Shown here: positions 7,775 through 14,918 of the stretch, in pieces | Numbering within the stretch: position 1 is the first letter of the stretch | Layout of the letters: every line of letters starts with the position of its first letter | DNA from: a virus | DNA length: 64,000 nucleotides | Direction: 5' to 3' (one strand) | IMG/VR virus record: IMGVR_UViG_3300043418_000114 | Location: 1 to 64,000 of that record | Translations under genes and position numbers: made by a program | Notes under the pieces: generated by a model | Told to the model about the DNA's origin: nothing | The model's database searches: none | Seen by the model: the letters and a program-made list of their open reading frames with translations, nothing else

Positions 7775-8003
7775 GTCAAGTGAAGAAATAATTATTTACG
7801 AATCACCGGACGGCGGGAAGACGATCTACTCACGCAAGAGTGGATCGTCCCAACGTACCTTGCATAGTATCGATCCTATGTACAAAAAGGAACAAGAGTT
7901 AACTGAAAAATGGGCTAGACTAAAAGAGGCAGTATTTTTAGAAGACCCGGCGATTGACGACTTGATTAGCAAAATCGAAATGTTAATGGAATTGAAGAAA
8001 TGA
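7764..8003 (+). CDS. Hypothetical small protein
   Basis: A 79-residue charged protein with a Gly/Ser-rich strand region (about 14-30) and a helical C-terminal half. It overlaps the membrane peptide by 11 bases and the next gene by 4 (ATGA). No domain is recognised. Confidence 0.6.
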   Translation: MMIKSSEEIIIYESPDGGKTIYSRKSGSSQRTLHSIDPMYKKEQELTEKWARLKEAVFLEDPAIDDLISKIEMLMELKK

Positions 8004-8419
8004 AATACATTGGACTAAGTCTCGGTGGTTGCTTGCAAAGTATTATGGCAGGCGAGGTGCCTGAGGACGATGTTATGTTTATCGTCACTCGCACCAATGC
8101 ACCTACGTTTGATCAATACATCAAAGTAGTAGAAGCCTATCATGGTCACGGAAACCCAACCGCTCGATACTTTCAAAATTATGAACTAAGTGATCATCCA
8201 CTTGATAACGTAACTGACCTTGCTATACGACTATGGAATAGTGGAAAGATTCATCAGCCTAGAGCTATCATAGGTGATGGATATGGATCATACCGTCATC
8301 CAGTTGAATATGGAGATGGAATATGGATGCAAGTTGTTCCAATCAAACAGAACACGAATCCAGCTGTGATCGAGGCGTGGGAAAAATATAAAGTTTTGGA
8401 TGCATTGACCCGTGACTGA
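8000..8419 (+). CDS. Conserved-type phage protein of unknown function
   Basis: A 139-residue protein opening with KYIGLSLGGCLQSI and an alpha/beta pattern, then a His/Tyr-rich middle. I have the impression of similar proteins in other T4-like phages but know no function. The 3' end overlaps the GTG start of the next gene by 8 bases. Confidence 0.65.
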   Translation: MKYIGLSLGGCLQSIMAGEVPEDDVMFIVTRTNAPTFDQYIKVVEAYHGHGNPTARYFQNYELSDHPLDNVTDLAIRLWNSGKIHQPRAIIGDGYGSYRHPVEYGDGIWMQVVPIKQNTNPAVIEAWEKYKVLDALTRD

Positions 8420-8678
8420 TGTTATAATTTTGCCATCTAATTGGTATGGAAACAGGGAGTTGACATATACTCCACGGCACTTCACTATATCTAACACCGT
8501 ACTTACGCCAGAATCCAAAGTTTGGATTCTGAATAAGTTATCTGGAAGATTCAGCGTTGTTAGATGGACAGAGGCATCGGACGATGACATTTTCAGTCTT
8601 ATCACTGAGTCAGCAAATGGACGTCCTGCTTTCGAAGATCCAAAGGAATTAGTGTTTTACGAGCTAACCTGGTCATAA
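8412..8678 (+). CDS. Solitary member of the C-terminal FxLRW-type small protein family
   Basis: An 88-residue protein starting with GTG at 8412. It ends FEDPKELVFYELTWS, closely matching the block that ends most proteins of the 51.2-59.4 kb array (F, acidic, K, then an aromatic, x, L, x, W, one residue, stop). It is therefore probably a dispersed paralogue. Function is unknown. Confidence 0.6.
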   Translation: MTDVIILPSNWYGNRELTYTPRHFTISNTVLTPESKVWILNKLSGRFSVVRWTEASDDDIFSLITESANGRPAFEDPKELVFYELTWS

Positions 8679-8738
8679 AAAAATATTTCTCGTTAAACTA
8701 CTCACGTTAAATATCTCTAGTTACTCAAGGAGAATAAT

Positions 8739-9419
8739 ATGAGTTTTTTACGTCACGTAGGCAAACATGGTGATCGCAAGGTTGCTGTAGTTTTTAGAGA
8801 AGTTCCAGGCGAGCCACACATGTGCTTAGTCGTATATACTGAATTATTGAATCAACACATTCATGATCCATTAGTTCGTTGTATCGAATCTGACATTGGC
8901 CAAAATAGCGAGAATCTGGCAGATGCCCTGAATCGTAGTTATACTGTAGATGGCAAGCCAATTCTACAAACATTGCACGTTGAGGGTCAATTGAAGAAGG
9001 TCAATACTTCACAAGTTGTAATGACACCACAACCTAACACTCGCATCAAACTAGATGAATTGAATAAGATTCTAGATGAAATGCAACAAGGCGAAGCCGC
9101 AGTTAAGAAGCTAGCTGAAATGGACAAATCATTGGGATTGCAAGATCCAGCTGATGTAGTTCGTAGAATGCGCGGCGACAAACAAGCACAAACTGGAATC
9201 CAAAGTACCGGTGATGCATTAGGTGATGCGGCAATTGCACAACAACGTGTAGCACAGGCAAACAAGATGGCCGCAGAAGCTCGTGGTCTACTAGCTGAAT
9301 CAGAGCGTTTGATTGCAGAAGCACGACAAATGGATCCATCACTAGCACCACCAGTACCAGCGATTGAAACTCCAAAGGCAAAAGCACCACGCAAGGCAAA
9401 AGCAAAAGCTAGTGCATAA
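8739..9419 (+). CDS. Hypothetical protein with Ala/Lys-rich tail
   Basis: A 226-residue protein. The N-terminal 90 residues look globular. Residues 105-200 are helical and rich in Ala, Glu and Arg, probably coiled coil. The last 25 residues are Pro, Ala and Lys and strongly basic, as in nucleic-acid-binding tails. SD CAAGGAG precedes the ATG. The stop overlaps the next ATG by one base. Confidence 0.65.
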   Translation: MSFLRHVGKHGDRKVAVVFREVPGEPHMCLVVYTELLNQHIHDPLVRCIESDIGQNSENLADALNRSYTVDGKPILQTLHVEGQLKKVNTSQVVMTPQPNTRIKLDELNKILDEMQQGEAAVKKLAEMDKSLGLQDPADVVRRMRGDKQAQTGIQSTGDALGDAAIAQQRVAQANKMAAEARGLLAESERLIAEARQMDPSLAPPVPAIETPKAKAPRKAKAKASA

Positions 9420-9715
9420 TGTCACCAGAGTTCATCGAGAAATGGGAACATATCCTTGAAGATGTTGAAAAAAATAAAGTTCCCGTACAATTTATTAAAA
9501 AGCTAGTTATCAAGTTGCAGGGCAAGAAGCAACAGACAATAAACATTGAAAAGTTTTTGTCACAAGGACTTGACCCTGAGCAGATAGAGGAAGCAGTGAG
9601 TAGGAAATTAAACGAACTAGATGATAATATCACTAGCGTAGAATTCATACTCAATGTGCAGTCAATTGCAGATACCGTTCAACCAGAAACAGATAGACTT
9701 TTAAATAAATTATGA
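9419..9715 (+). CDS. Hypothetical helical T4-like protein
   Basis: A 98-residue helical, charged protein with a conserved-looking pattern (EFIEKWEHILEDV, then a basic segment, then ELDDNITSVEFIL). It is coupled by overlaps to both neighbours, including DHFR. I cannot assign a function. Confidence 0.65.
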   Translation: MSPEFIEKWEHILEDVEKNKVPVQFIKKLVIKLQGKKQQTINIEKFLSQGLDPEQIEEAVSRKLNELDDNITSVEFILNVQSIADTVQPETDRLLNKL

Positions 9716-10167
9716 AACTAATCGTAGCATGTGACCCAAAAGGTGGAATAGGCTACAACAACAAATTGCCCTGGAGTAACATCCAGGGCGATTTGCCAAG
9801 ATTCAAAAATTTGACTCAAGGACAAGTTGTTGTAATGGGTCGAAACACATGGGATAGTCTCCCAAAAAAGCCATTAATCGGCAGACTAAATTTTGTAGTG
9901 TCTAGTCAGTCACTACACTTACCAATCGGTGCTATCCAAGTACCAAACTTAAATCACTTCGGCGAATTCAAAAACGCTTGGCTCATTGGCGGTGCAAAAC
10001 TGATTAACTCAGCATGGCACTTGATCGATGAAGTACATTTAACCAAGACATTCTCCGAATACACTTGTGATACTTTCATCGACTTGTTATACTTACAAGA
10101 CAATTATACATGCTGGTTCAAAGAAGAATTTGAAGACCATGTATACGAAATTTGGAAAAAGAAATGA
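9712..10167 (+). CDS. Dihydrofolate reductase
   Basis: A 151-residue DHFR, reducing dihydrofolate to tetrahydrofolate with NADPH. Diagnostic blocks are present: GGIGYNNKLPW at 12-22, GRNTWDSLP near residue 44, and the C-terminal GGAKLINSA. The length fits bacterial and phage enzymes. It regenerates the folate consumed by the thymidylate synthase encoded about 700 bases downstream; the two are separated by a homing endonuclease on the other strand. The start overlaps the previous stop. Confidence 0.92.
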   Translation: MKLIVACDPKGGIGYNNKLPWSNIQGDLPRFKNLTQGQVVVMGRNTWDSLPKKPLIGRLNFVVSSQSLHLPIGAIQVPNLNHFGEFKNAWLIGGAKLINSAWHLIDEVHLTKTFSEYTCDTFIDLLYLQDNYTCWFKEEFEDHVYEIWKKK

Positions 10168-10238
10168 CAATATTATTACTGTCCGGGCTAATATTTTTCA
10201 ATTTATGCTGTGCTTATTTACTAAGTCGCCAGCCGTGA
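10164..10238 (+). CDS. Possible 24-residue hydrophobic peptide or gene remnant
   Basis: An ORF begins at an ATGA overlap with the DHFR stop and encodes a hydrophobic peptide that ends inside the 3' end of the minus-strand endonuclease gene. It could be a real small membrane peptide, or the N-terminal stump of a gene cut off when the endonuclease inserted. Evidence is only the overlap start and hydrophobicity. Confidence 0.25.
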   Translation: MTILLLSGLIFFNLCCAYLLSRQP

Positions 10239-10756
10239 ATTGATGACTGCTTTCCTTTAATAACTCTACTCAGATTCCCAGCGTCTAGCTTGTATAATGT
10301 TCTTAAATCGTTTTGAGTCATTGATACTTTTTCGCCAGTATTGATATTTTCAAAGTCATACACTGATGTATCGTATCGTGGATTATTGGCAGAAATATAA
10401 GTATCTCTTTTCATATAATGATTCTTGCCACTGAATTTTTCTTTGACAATATCAGTAGTAGCTGGGTTTTTACTGCCAAGTAGTCCACCGCCACCAGACT
10501 CTGGTATTAAGTTTGCCCATTCAGAACTTTCAACGATATTCCACAATTCACTATAATATCTTCCCCAATAATTACGTTCATCCTTGGAGATACATTCTTT
10601 TAATACATGAGTATCATGTTCGTGTCCATATCTCGTCAAATGTTGTTTCCACTCTTTACCAGAGCCTTTGTATTTGTATGGGTTACTTGCGGTTTGGCCT
10701 AAGTATTTTAGGCCAGTCTTTCTATGTGTCTTGACATAGAGATAATAAATAGTCAT
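10214..10756 (-). CDS. GIY-YIG homing endonuclease
   Basis: A 180-residue protein. The N-terminal GIY-YIG nuclease domain shows YYLYVKTHRKTGLKYLGQT (degenerate GIY...YIG) and then the YKGSGKEWKQHL block typical of T4-type Seg/Mob free-standing endonucleases. The C-terminal 45 residues (about VSMTQNDLRTLYKLDAGNLS onward) resemble a NUMOD-type DNA-binding repeat. It is the only minus-strand gene among about 60 kb of plus genes apart from 60352, and lies between DHFR and thymidylate synthase, a classic insertion setting. It has its own late-type promoter, a leader hairpin and AGGAG site. Confidence 0.88.
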   Translation of the reverse strand: MTIYYLYVKTHRKTGLKYLGQTASNPYKYKGSGKEWKQHLTRYGHEHDTHVLKECISKDERNYWGRYYSELWNIVESSEWANLIPESGGGGLLGSKNPATTDIVKEKFSGKNHYMKRDTYISANNPRYDTSVYDFENINTGEKVSMTQNDLRTLYKLDAGNLSRVIKGKQSSIHGWRLSK

Positions 10757-10778
10757 GCTGATTGCTCCTATAAGCGTT

Positions 10779-10816
10779 AGAGTAGTTGGGAATTCCCGTT
10801 CCGCGAACTACACTCT
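10779..10816 (-). promoter_or_regulatory. Leader hairpin of the homing endonuclease
   Basis: AGAGTAGTT and AACTACACTCT flank the palindrome GGGAATTCCC and can pair as a stem with a two-base bulge. It lies between the candidate late promoter and the ribosome binding site of the minus-strand gene. In T4, homing endonuclease mRNAs are often held silent early by such hairpins; that role is inferred here. Confidence 0.45.
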
Positions 10817-10824
10817 TATTTATC
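10817..10824 (-). promoter_or_regulatory. Candidate late promoter of the homing endonuclease
   Basis: Read on the minus strand the site is GATAAATA, the same element found ahead of structural genes at 16853, 19595, 23344 and 25211. It lies about 60 bases upstream of the endonuclease ATG. Confidence 0.5.
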
Positions 10825-10833
10825 CCAACAGCA

Positions 10834-10862
10834 TTGATTTACATAACAATATTTGATAAAAT
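10834..10862 (+). promoter_or_regulatory. Sigma70 promoter for a predicted leaderless mRNA
   Basis: TTGATT (10834-10839), 17 bases, TAAAAT (10857-10862), then exactly 6 bases to the ATG of thymidylate synthase at 10869. No Shine-Dalgarno lies between. Confidence 0.6.
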
Positions 10863-10868
10863 ATCAGT

Positions 10869-11780
10869 ATGAAGATATATTTACAACTTTTACAAGACAT
10901 ATTAGACAATGGTGAAACTAAAGACGACCGCACGGGTGTAGGGACAATTTCAGTATTTGGCAGACAACTTAGATTCAATCTTAAAGAATCTTTTCCCGCT
11001 GTCACTACTAAGAAACTTGCATGGAAGGCTTGCAAAGCTGAACTTCTCTGGTTCTTGGAAGGCTCTAACGATGAACGTAGACTCGCAGAGATTACACATG
11101 GCACCACAGACGGTAAAGTTACAATCTGGACGCCCAATGCGCTTGCTCCGTACTGGAAGCCTAAAGCGAAATTCGAGGGCGACTTGGGTCGTGTCTACGG
11201 AGTTCAATGGCGCCACTGGCAAACGCCGGTCATTCATACGCAAGAAACGTTCAAGGACGACTTCGGCAACGTCTATGGTCGCGGCGGGTCGATACACATT
11301 AAAGAAACGGATCAAGTCAAGAACCTCATCGAGGGTTTGAAGCGGGATCCAAACGGTCGTAGACACATCATCAGTGCATGGAATGCAGGTGAATTAGACC
11401 AAATGGCATTGCCACCGTGTCATGTTATGTCACAATTCTATGTCAACAAGAATAACGAACTATCTTGTCATATGTACCAGCGTAGTGTGGATGTGTTTCT
11501 TGGTTTACCTTTTAACATTGCTAGCTATGCGTTACTCACTTATATGATTGCACACTGTTGTGGTTTCGGTGTAGGTGAATTAATTATTTCAACCGGCGAT
11601 ACTCATATCTACAGTGATCACTTGGAACAAGTTAAAGAACAACTAACACGTACACCATTAGAAGGTCCAGATTTGTGGTTAAACCCAGATGTGCGTGATA
11701 TTGACAAGTTCACTATGACTGATATTGAGTTGTTAGATTACAAGTCAATGGACTCTATCAAAGCAAGGATGGCTGTATGA
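10869..11780 (+). CDS. Thymidylate synthase
   Basis: A 303-residue ThyA-type synthase that methylates dUMP to dTMP using methylene-tetrahydrofolate. The catalytic Cys184 lies in PPCHV, followed by the QRSVDVFLGLPFN block and a C-terminal substrate region. Asn216 in LPFN is the residue that selects dUMP; dCMP hydroxymethylases of T-even phages have Asp there, so synthase is the better call. It differs from a short bacterial enzyme by an insertion around residues 85-115, as in many longer ThyA forms. Its promoter predicts a leaderless mRNA. The next gene starts in its stop. Confidence 0.93.
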   Translation: MKIYLQLLQDILDNGETKDDRTGVGTISVFGRQLRFNLKESFPAVTTKKLAWKACKAELLWFLEGSNDERRLAEITHGTTDGKVTIWTPNALAPYWKPKAKFEGDLGRVYGVQWRHWQTPVIHTQETFKDDFGNVYGRGGSIHIKETDQVKNLIEGLKRDPNGRRHIISAWNAGELDQMALPPCHVMSQFYVNKNNELSCHMYQRSVDVFLGLPFNIASYALLTYMIAHCCGFGVGELIISTGDTHIYSDHLEQVKEQLTRTPLEGPDLWLNPDVRDIDKFTMTDIELLDYKSMDSIKARMAV

Positions 11781-12313
11781 CACGTGATGAAATTATTCAT
11801 GCCCCTCAATCAACTGGTCCAGTGAGAGTATTAGGTCCGGTTAATCTTCCAGAATTGAGTAATTCATTAACACCTTTTGTTATTAAGGCTCTCAATGGAA
11901 CAACACAACAAGGGTTAAGATGGGCAGGTGACTTTGAAGGAGTCAGTGATCTAAGATACAGTGAAGCTAATCCTCGCAAAATTGGAGAAGAAGATTTCAA
12001 AGACTGGATTCCTGGCACAGAGACATTGCAGGAAGTAGCTAAAACATACGGCATACGTGATGTTGGTAGAGTTCGAATGCTCACCATGAAGCCTAAGTCA
12101 ACATACTCTCTACATCATGACCCTGATTTATGGAGAGTACACATTCCATTAATCACGAATTCAGATTCATTCATGTTCGTTGATGGCAAGATGTGGCATC
12201 TGCCCGTTGGGTTTGCATACTTGGTTCAGGTAGAGTATCATCATTTAGCAGTGAATGCAGGTGATGAAAATCGCATTCATGTTGTATTTGATTGGTGTGA
12301 CAATTTAGCATGA
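11777..12313 (+). CDS. Aspartyl/asparaginyl beta-hydroxylase-like 2OG-Fe(II) oxygenase
   Basis: A 178-residue protein with the double-stranded beta-helix signature of this family: H-x-D in YSLHHDPDLWR (about 111-120), then HIPLITN, a Gly-containing turn, a distal His in EYHHLAVNAG, and an Arg for 2-oxoglutarate in NRIHVVFD. Such enzymes hydroxylate protein side chains or small molecules. The target here is unknown. It opens an overlapping cassette with an epimerase, aminotransferase and radical SAM enzyme. Family assignment is firm in pattern; the substrate is not inferable. Confidence 0.75.
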   Translation: MTRDEIIHAPQSTGPVRVLGPVNLPELSNSLTPFVIKALNGTTQQGLRWAGDFEGVSDLRYSEANPRKIGEEDFKDWIPGTETLQEVAKTYGIRDVGRVRMLTMKPKSTYSLHHDPDLWRVHIPLITNSDSFMFVDGKMWHLPVGFAYLVQVEYHHLAVNAGDENRIHVVFDWCDNLA

Positions 12314-12546
12314 AAGAGATTACCGTACATACAATTTACATGAGTGATGTAGAAGATCCTGATCTGATGGTTGCTCAACCTATATGGGAGTGGCAACAAA
12401 CAGAGAAGGGCAAATGGGTTATGGAAAATACAGTTGACCCTAGCTGGCATCGTGTAATGAATGTGTATACGTTCGGGTACGATTATCATATACGAGCCAA
12501 ATTCACACCAGAACAAATAACATTTTATAGATTGAAGTTTCAATGA
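12310..12546 (+). CDS. Solitary member of the FxLRW-type small protein family
   Basis: A 78-residue protein ending FTPEQITFYRLKFQ, with a Trp-rich centre. The ending matches array proteins such as the one at 58056 (FFLLKFQ). Its start and stop each overlap a neighbour by ATGA, like array members. It sits between the hydroxylase and the epimerase. Confidence 0.6.
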   Translation: MKEITVHTIYMSDVEDPDLMVAQPIWEWQQTEKGKWVMENTVDPSWHRVMNVYTFGYDYHIRAKFTPEQITFYRLKFQ

Positions 12547-13514
12547 ACATTTTAGTTACCGGTGGCCTCGGTTTAATTGGGCACAACGTAGTTAAACGAC
12601 TGCAAGATTTAGGTCACATTGTATCCATCATGGATATTCAAACAAACTATGGCATCATTCCACAAGATGAAATTGATTACTTGATGGACGAACGTTTGAA
12701 GAAGATTCAAGATGTTGGTGGCATGTACAATTACGATATTTGTGATGCAAAACGCATGAGTACGGTATTCAACATCGAACAGCCAGAGATTGTAATTCAT
12801 ATGGCTAGTTTCCCAAGACAAAAAGTAGTTAACGCAAATCCCGCATGGGGAAGTCGCGTTATGAGTGAAGGGTTGCTCAACTTGTTGGAAGCTAGTAAGA
12901 ATTTCGAGGTACGAAAGTTCGTGTATATTAGTTCAAGTATGGTCTATGGAGACTTTAAGGATGATGTTACAGAAGATGCCATCTGTAAACCTCAAGGACA
13001 ATATGGTATTTTAAAATTAGCTGGAGAAGACCTTGTTAAAGACTATACTCGCCGTGACAACATTAGTCACACTATTATTCGCCCCTCTGCTGTTTATGGT
13101 CCACTTGACGTGGAAGACAGAGTTATTGCAAAGTTCATGCTCACAGCGTTGCGAGGTGGTACCCTTAATGTCAACGGCGCAAATGAAACTCTCGACTTCA
13201 CCTATGTTGAAGACGCCGCAGATGGAATCGTCGGTGCCGCACTAAGCGACAACACAGACAACAAGACCTACAATATCACCAAGAGTCACAGCCGTACATT
13301 ACTTGATGCCGCCAATCTCGCAGTGAAGATTGCAGGTAAAGGCACAATCAATGTGCGAGACAAAGATGCTGACTTCCCTAGTCGTGGTGCCCTAAACATT
13401 GATGCCGCACGTAGAGACTTTGGCTACGATCCTAAAGTCGATGTTGAAGAAGGCTTTCAGAAGTACTATGATTGGTTAAGCACCTCAGAGTACTGGACAA
13501 AGAAGAATGTTTGA
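12543..13514 (+). CDS. NAD-dependent sugar epimerase/dehydratase
   Basis: A 323-residue extended short-chain dehydrogenase. The Rossmann NAD motif GGLGLIG is at 7-13, and the catalytic Y-x-x-x-K is YGILK (154-158), preceded by SSSMVYG. It resembles UDP-glucose 4-epimerase and GDP-mannose dehydratase relatives and would act on a nucleotide sugar. With the PLP aminotransferase at 13851 it could make an amino sugar, for virion, host surface or DNA glycosylation; the destination is inference. It overlaps both neighbours. Confidence 0.85.
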   Translation: MNILVTGGLGLIGHNVVKRLQDLGHIVSIMDIQTNYGIIPQDEIDYLMDERLKKIQDVGGMYNYDICDAKRMSTVFNIEQPEIVIHMASFPRQKVVNANPAWGSRVMSEGLLNLLEASKNFEVRKFVYISSSMVYGDFKDDVTEDAICKPQGQYGILKLAGEDLVKDYTRRDNISHTIIRPSAVYGPLDVEDRVIAKFMLTALRGGTLNVNGANETLDFTYVEDAADGIVGAALSDNTDNKTYNITKSHSRTLLDAANLAVKIAGKGTINVRDKDADFPSRGALNIDAARRDFGYDPKVDVEEGFQKYYDWLSTSEYWTKKNV

Positions 13515-13854
13515 CAAACTTTCAATACCAATTCTTCGGAAGTTACTGCCAGCTACTATTGCAAAAGATATAGTTGGCGTACAGCCGATGACACAGACTA
13601 ATCCTATCTTTCAAATGAAGGATGGCAAAGTTGCATTCAAAAACTTTGTGCTAGCGTCAAAGCAAGATGAATGTAACAATTACTCTGGTACCCATTATGC
13701 GGTGGACGTTCGCACTTTTGTCGCAGAATGGATAGAGACACAGCCAATTCATATGTGGAAGCCTGCTGATGACACAGAAGGATGCCAGGTTGTTTGTTCT
13801 CGATATATCATATGTGAAGAACTATTAACTTGGATGACACTCAAATGGGGATGA
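13507..13854 (+). CDS. Small chimeric protein with capsid-like N terminus
   Basis: A 115-residue protein. Residues 9-29 (ILRKLLPATIAKDIVGVQPM) closely resemble the N-terminal region of T4-like gp23 major capsid proteins, where the sequence LP-x-x-IA-x-D-hydrophobic-GVQPM is characteristic. The rest is not capsid-like, and the last residues (CEELLTWMTLKWG) resemble the array-family ending. At this size it cannot be a capsid protein. It may be a decoy, an assembly or capsid-binding peptide, or a recombinant fragment. It is coupled to the aminotransferase by ATGA. Confidence 0.65.
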   Translation: MFDKLSIPILRKLLPATIAKDIVGVQPMTQTNPIFQMKDGKVAFKNFVLASKQDECNNYSGTHYAVDVRTFVAEWIETQPIHMWKPADDTEGCQVVCSRYIICEELLTWMTLKWG

Positions 13855-14918
13855 AGATTTCACACTTTGGTCTCAACAGACAATTCAAAAACATTGGGGC
13901 CGAGTTACTGCAGGCAACTTCTGATGCAATGAAAGATGGCCAACTTGTAGGTGGCCATTTTACTCGTTCGTTTGAAGAATGGTTGAAGCACAAGACCAAG
14001 ACAAAGTACGCCATCACTGTTCATAGTGGCACACAAGCACTTGAAATTATTGCTCGTTGGAAAAAGATTAAGCATCAAGAAAGCATCGACTCTACTCCAT
14101 TGATTCGTCTTCCCAATCTAACATATCCTGCAACACTTAATGCATTCTTAACTGCTGGATGGGATGTTGAACTAGGTGACACTGATAAGAATGGTATCTT
14201 ACTGATGGATCATCCACCTGGTGGCAGAAATAGTTATGATTGTCTGATGGGGTATACAGGACGTAAACCATGGTCTGGTGCTAGCTATCCAAACGCATAC
14301 GCGGTCATAGTCGATGGAGCACAACATTGGTTAGTTGCTGACGGAGATGTAGGTGGTGGTATGGCAATCAGTTTTGATCCAACAAAGAACTTGAATGCAT
14401 CAGGCAACGGCGGTGCTATCGTAACTAACGATGAAAAGCTATATCTCTATGCATCAAGCTACCGTGACAACTGCAAGCCATACTTTCATGATGTTGGCAC
14501 TAACACAAAAATGAGCGAGTTAGATTGTGCCCACTTGATGGTCAGAGTAAAATACATTGACCAATGGCAAGAGCGTAGAAAAGAAATTGCTAAGTTCTGG
14601 TGCGATAGATTCAGTGAGTTGCCGGTTACTTGCCTATCAAACACACGTGACCCACATGCACATCAAAAGTTTGTGATGTACTTGCCTGATCGTAACTCAC
14701 TACATACGCATATGTTACTGAACGGGATTGATACCAAGAAACATTATGAGTATGTGCTTGGTGATTTGCCAACTGCCCAGAAGCTATCAAAGCCTGACAT
14801 GCTAAGTACTAGTGTCATGTTAAGTCGTGGTGTCATTAGCTTGCCTATGTACCCTGAACTAACGGACAATGAAGTGAACTACATAGCAGATAAGGTTGAT
14901 GAATACTTCGGAGAATAA
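13851..14918 (+). CDS. DegT/DnrJ/EryC1-type PLP aminotransferase
   Basis: A 355-residue sugar aminotransferase. The PLP lysine is K179 in FDPTKNLNASGNGG, the family's hallmark block. An earlier HSGTQALE supplies the phosphate-binding region. I start it at ATG 13851, which overlaps the previous stop, rather than a TTG at 13830. Such enzymes convert a keto sugar nucleotide to an amino sugar, which fits with the epimerase at 12543. Acceptor and end product are unknown. Confidence 0.88.
   Translation: MKISHFGLNRQFKNIGAELLQATSDAMKDGQLVGGHFTRSFEEWLKHKTKTKYAITVHSGTQALEIIARWKKIKHQESIDSTPLIRLPNLTYPATLNAFLTAGWDVELGDTDKNGILLMDHPPGGRNSYDCLMGYTGRKPWSGASYPNAYAVIVDGAQHWLVADGDVGGGMAISFDPTKNLNASGNGGAIVTNDEKLYLYASSYRDNCKPYFHDVGTNTKMSELDCAHLMVRVKYIDQWQERRKEIAKFWCDRFSELPVTCLSNTRDPHAHQKFVMYLPDRNSLHTHMLLNGIDTKKHYEYVLGDLPTAQKLSKPDMLSTSVMLSRGVISLPMYPELTDNEVNYIADKVDEYFGE

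Noticed and set aside
8405-8428. A promoter TTGACC with TATAAT before the gene at 8412
   Set aside because: The spacer is only 12 bases, too short for sigma70, and the -10 lies inside the coding region.
10869-11780. dCMP or dUMP hydroxymethylase instead of thymidylate synthase
   Set aside because: Asn216 in LPFN is the dUMP-type residue of thymidylate synthases; dCMP hydroxymethylases carry Asp. dUMP hydroxymethylase cannot be fully excluded by eye.
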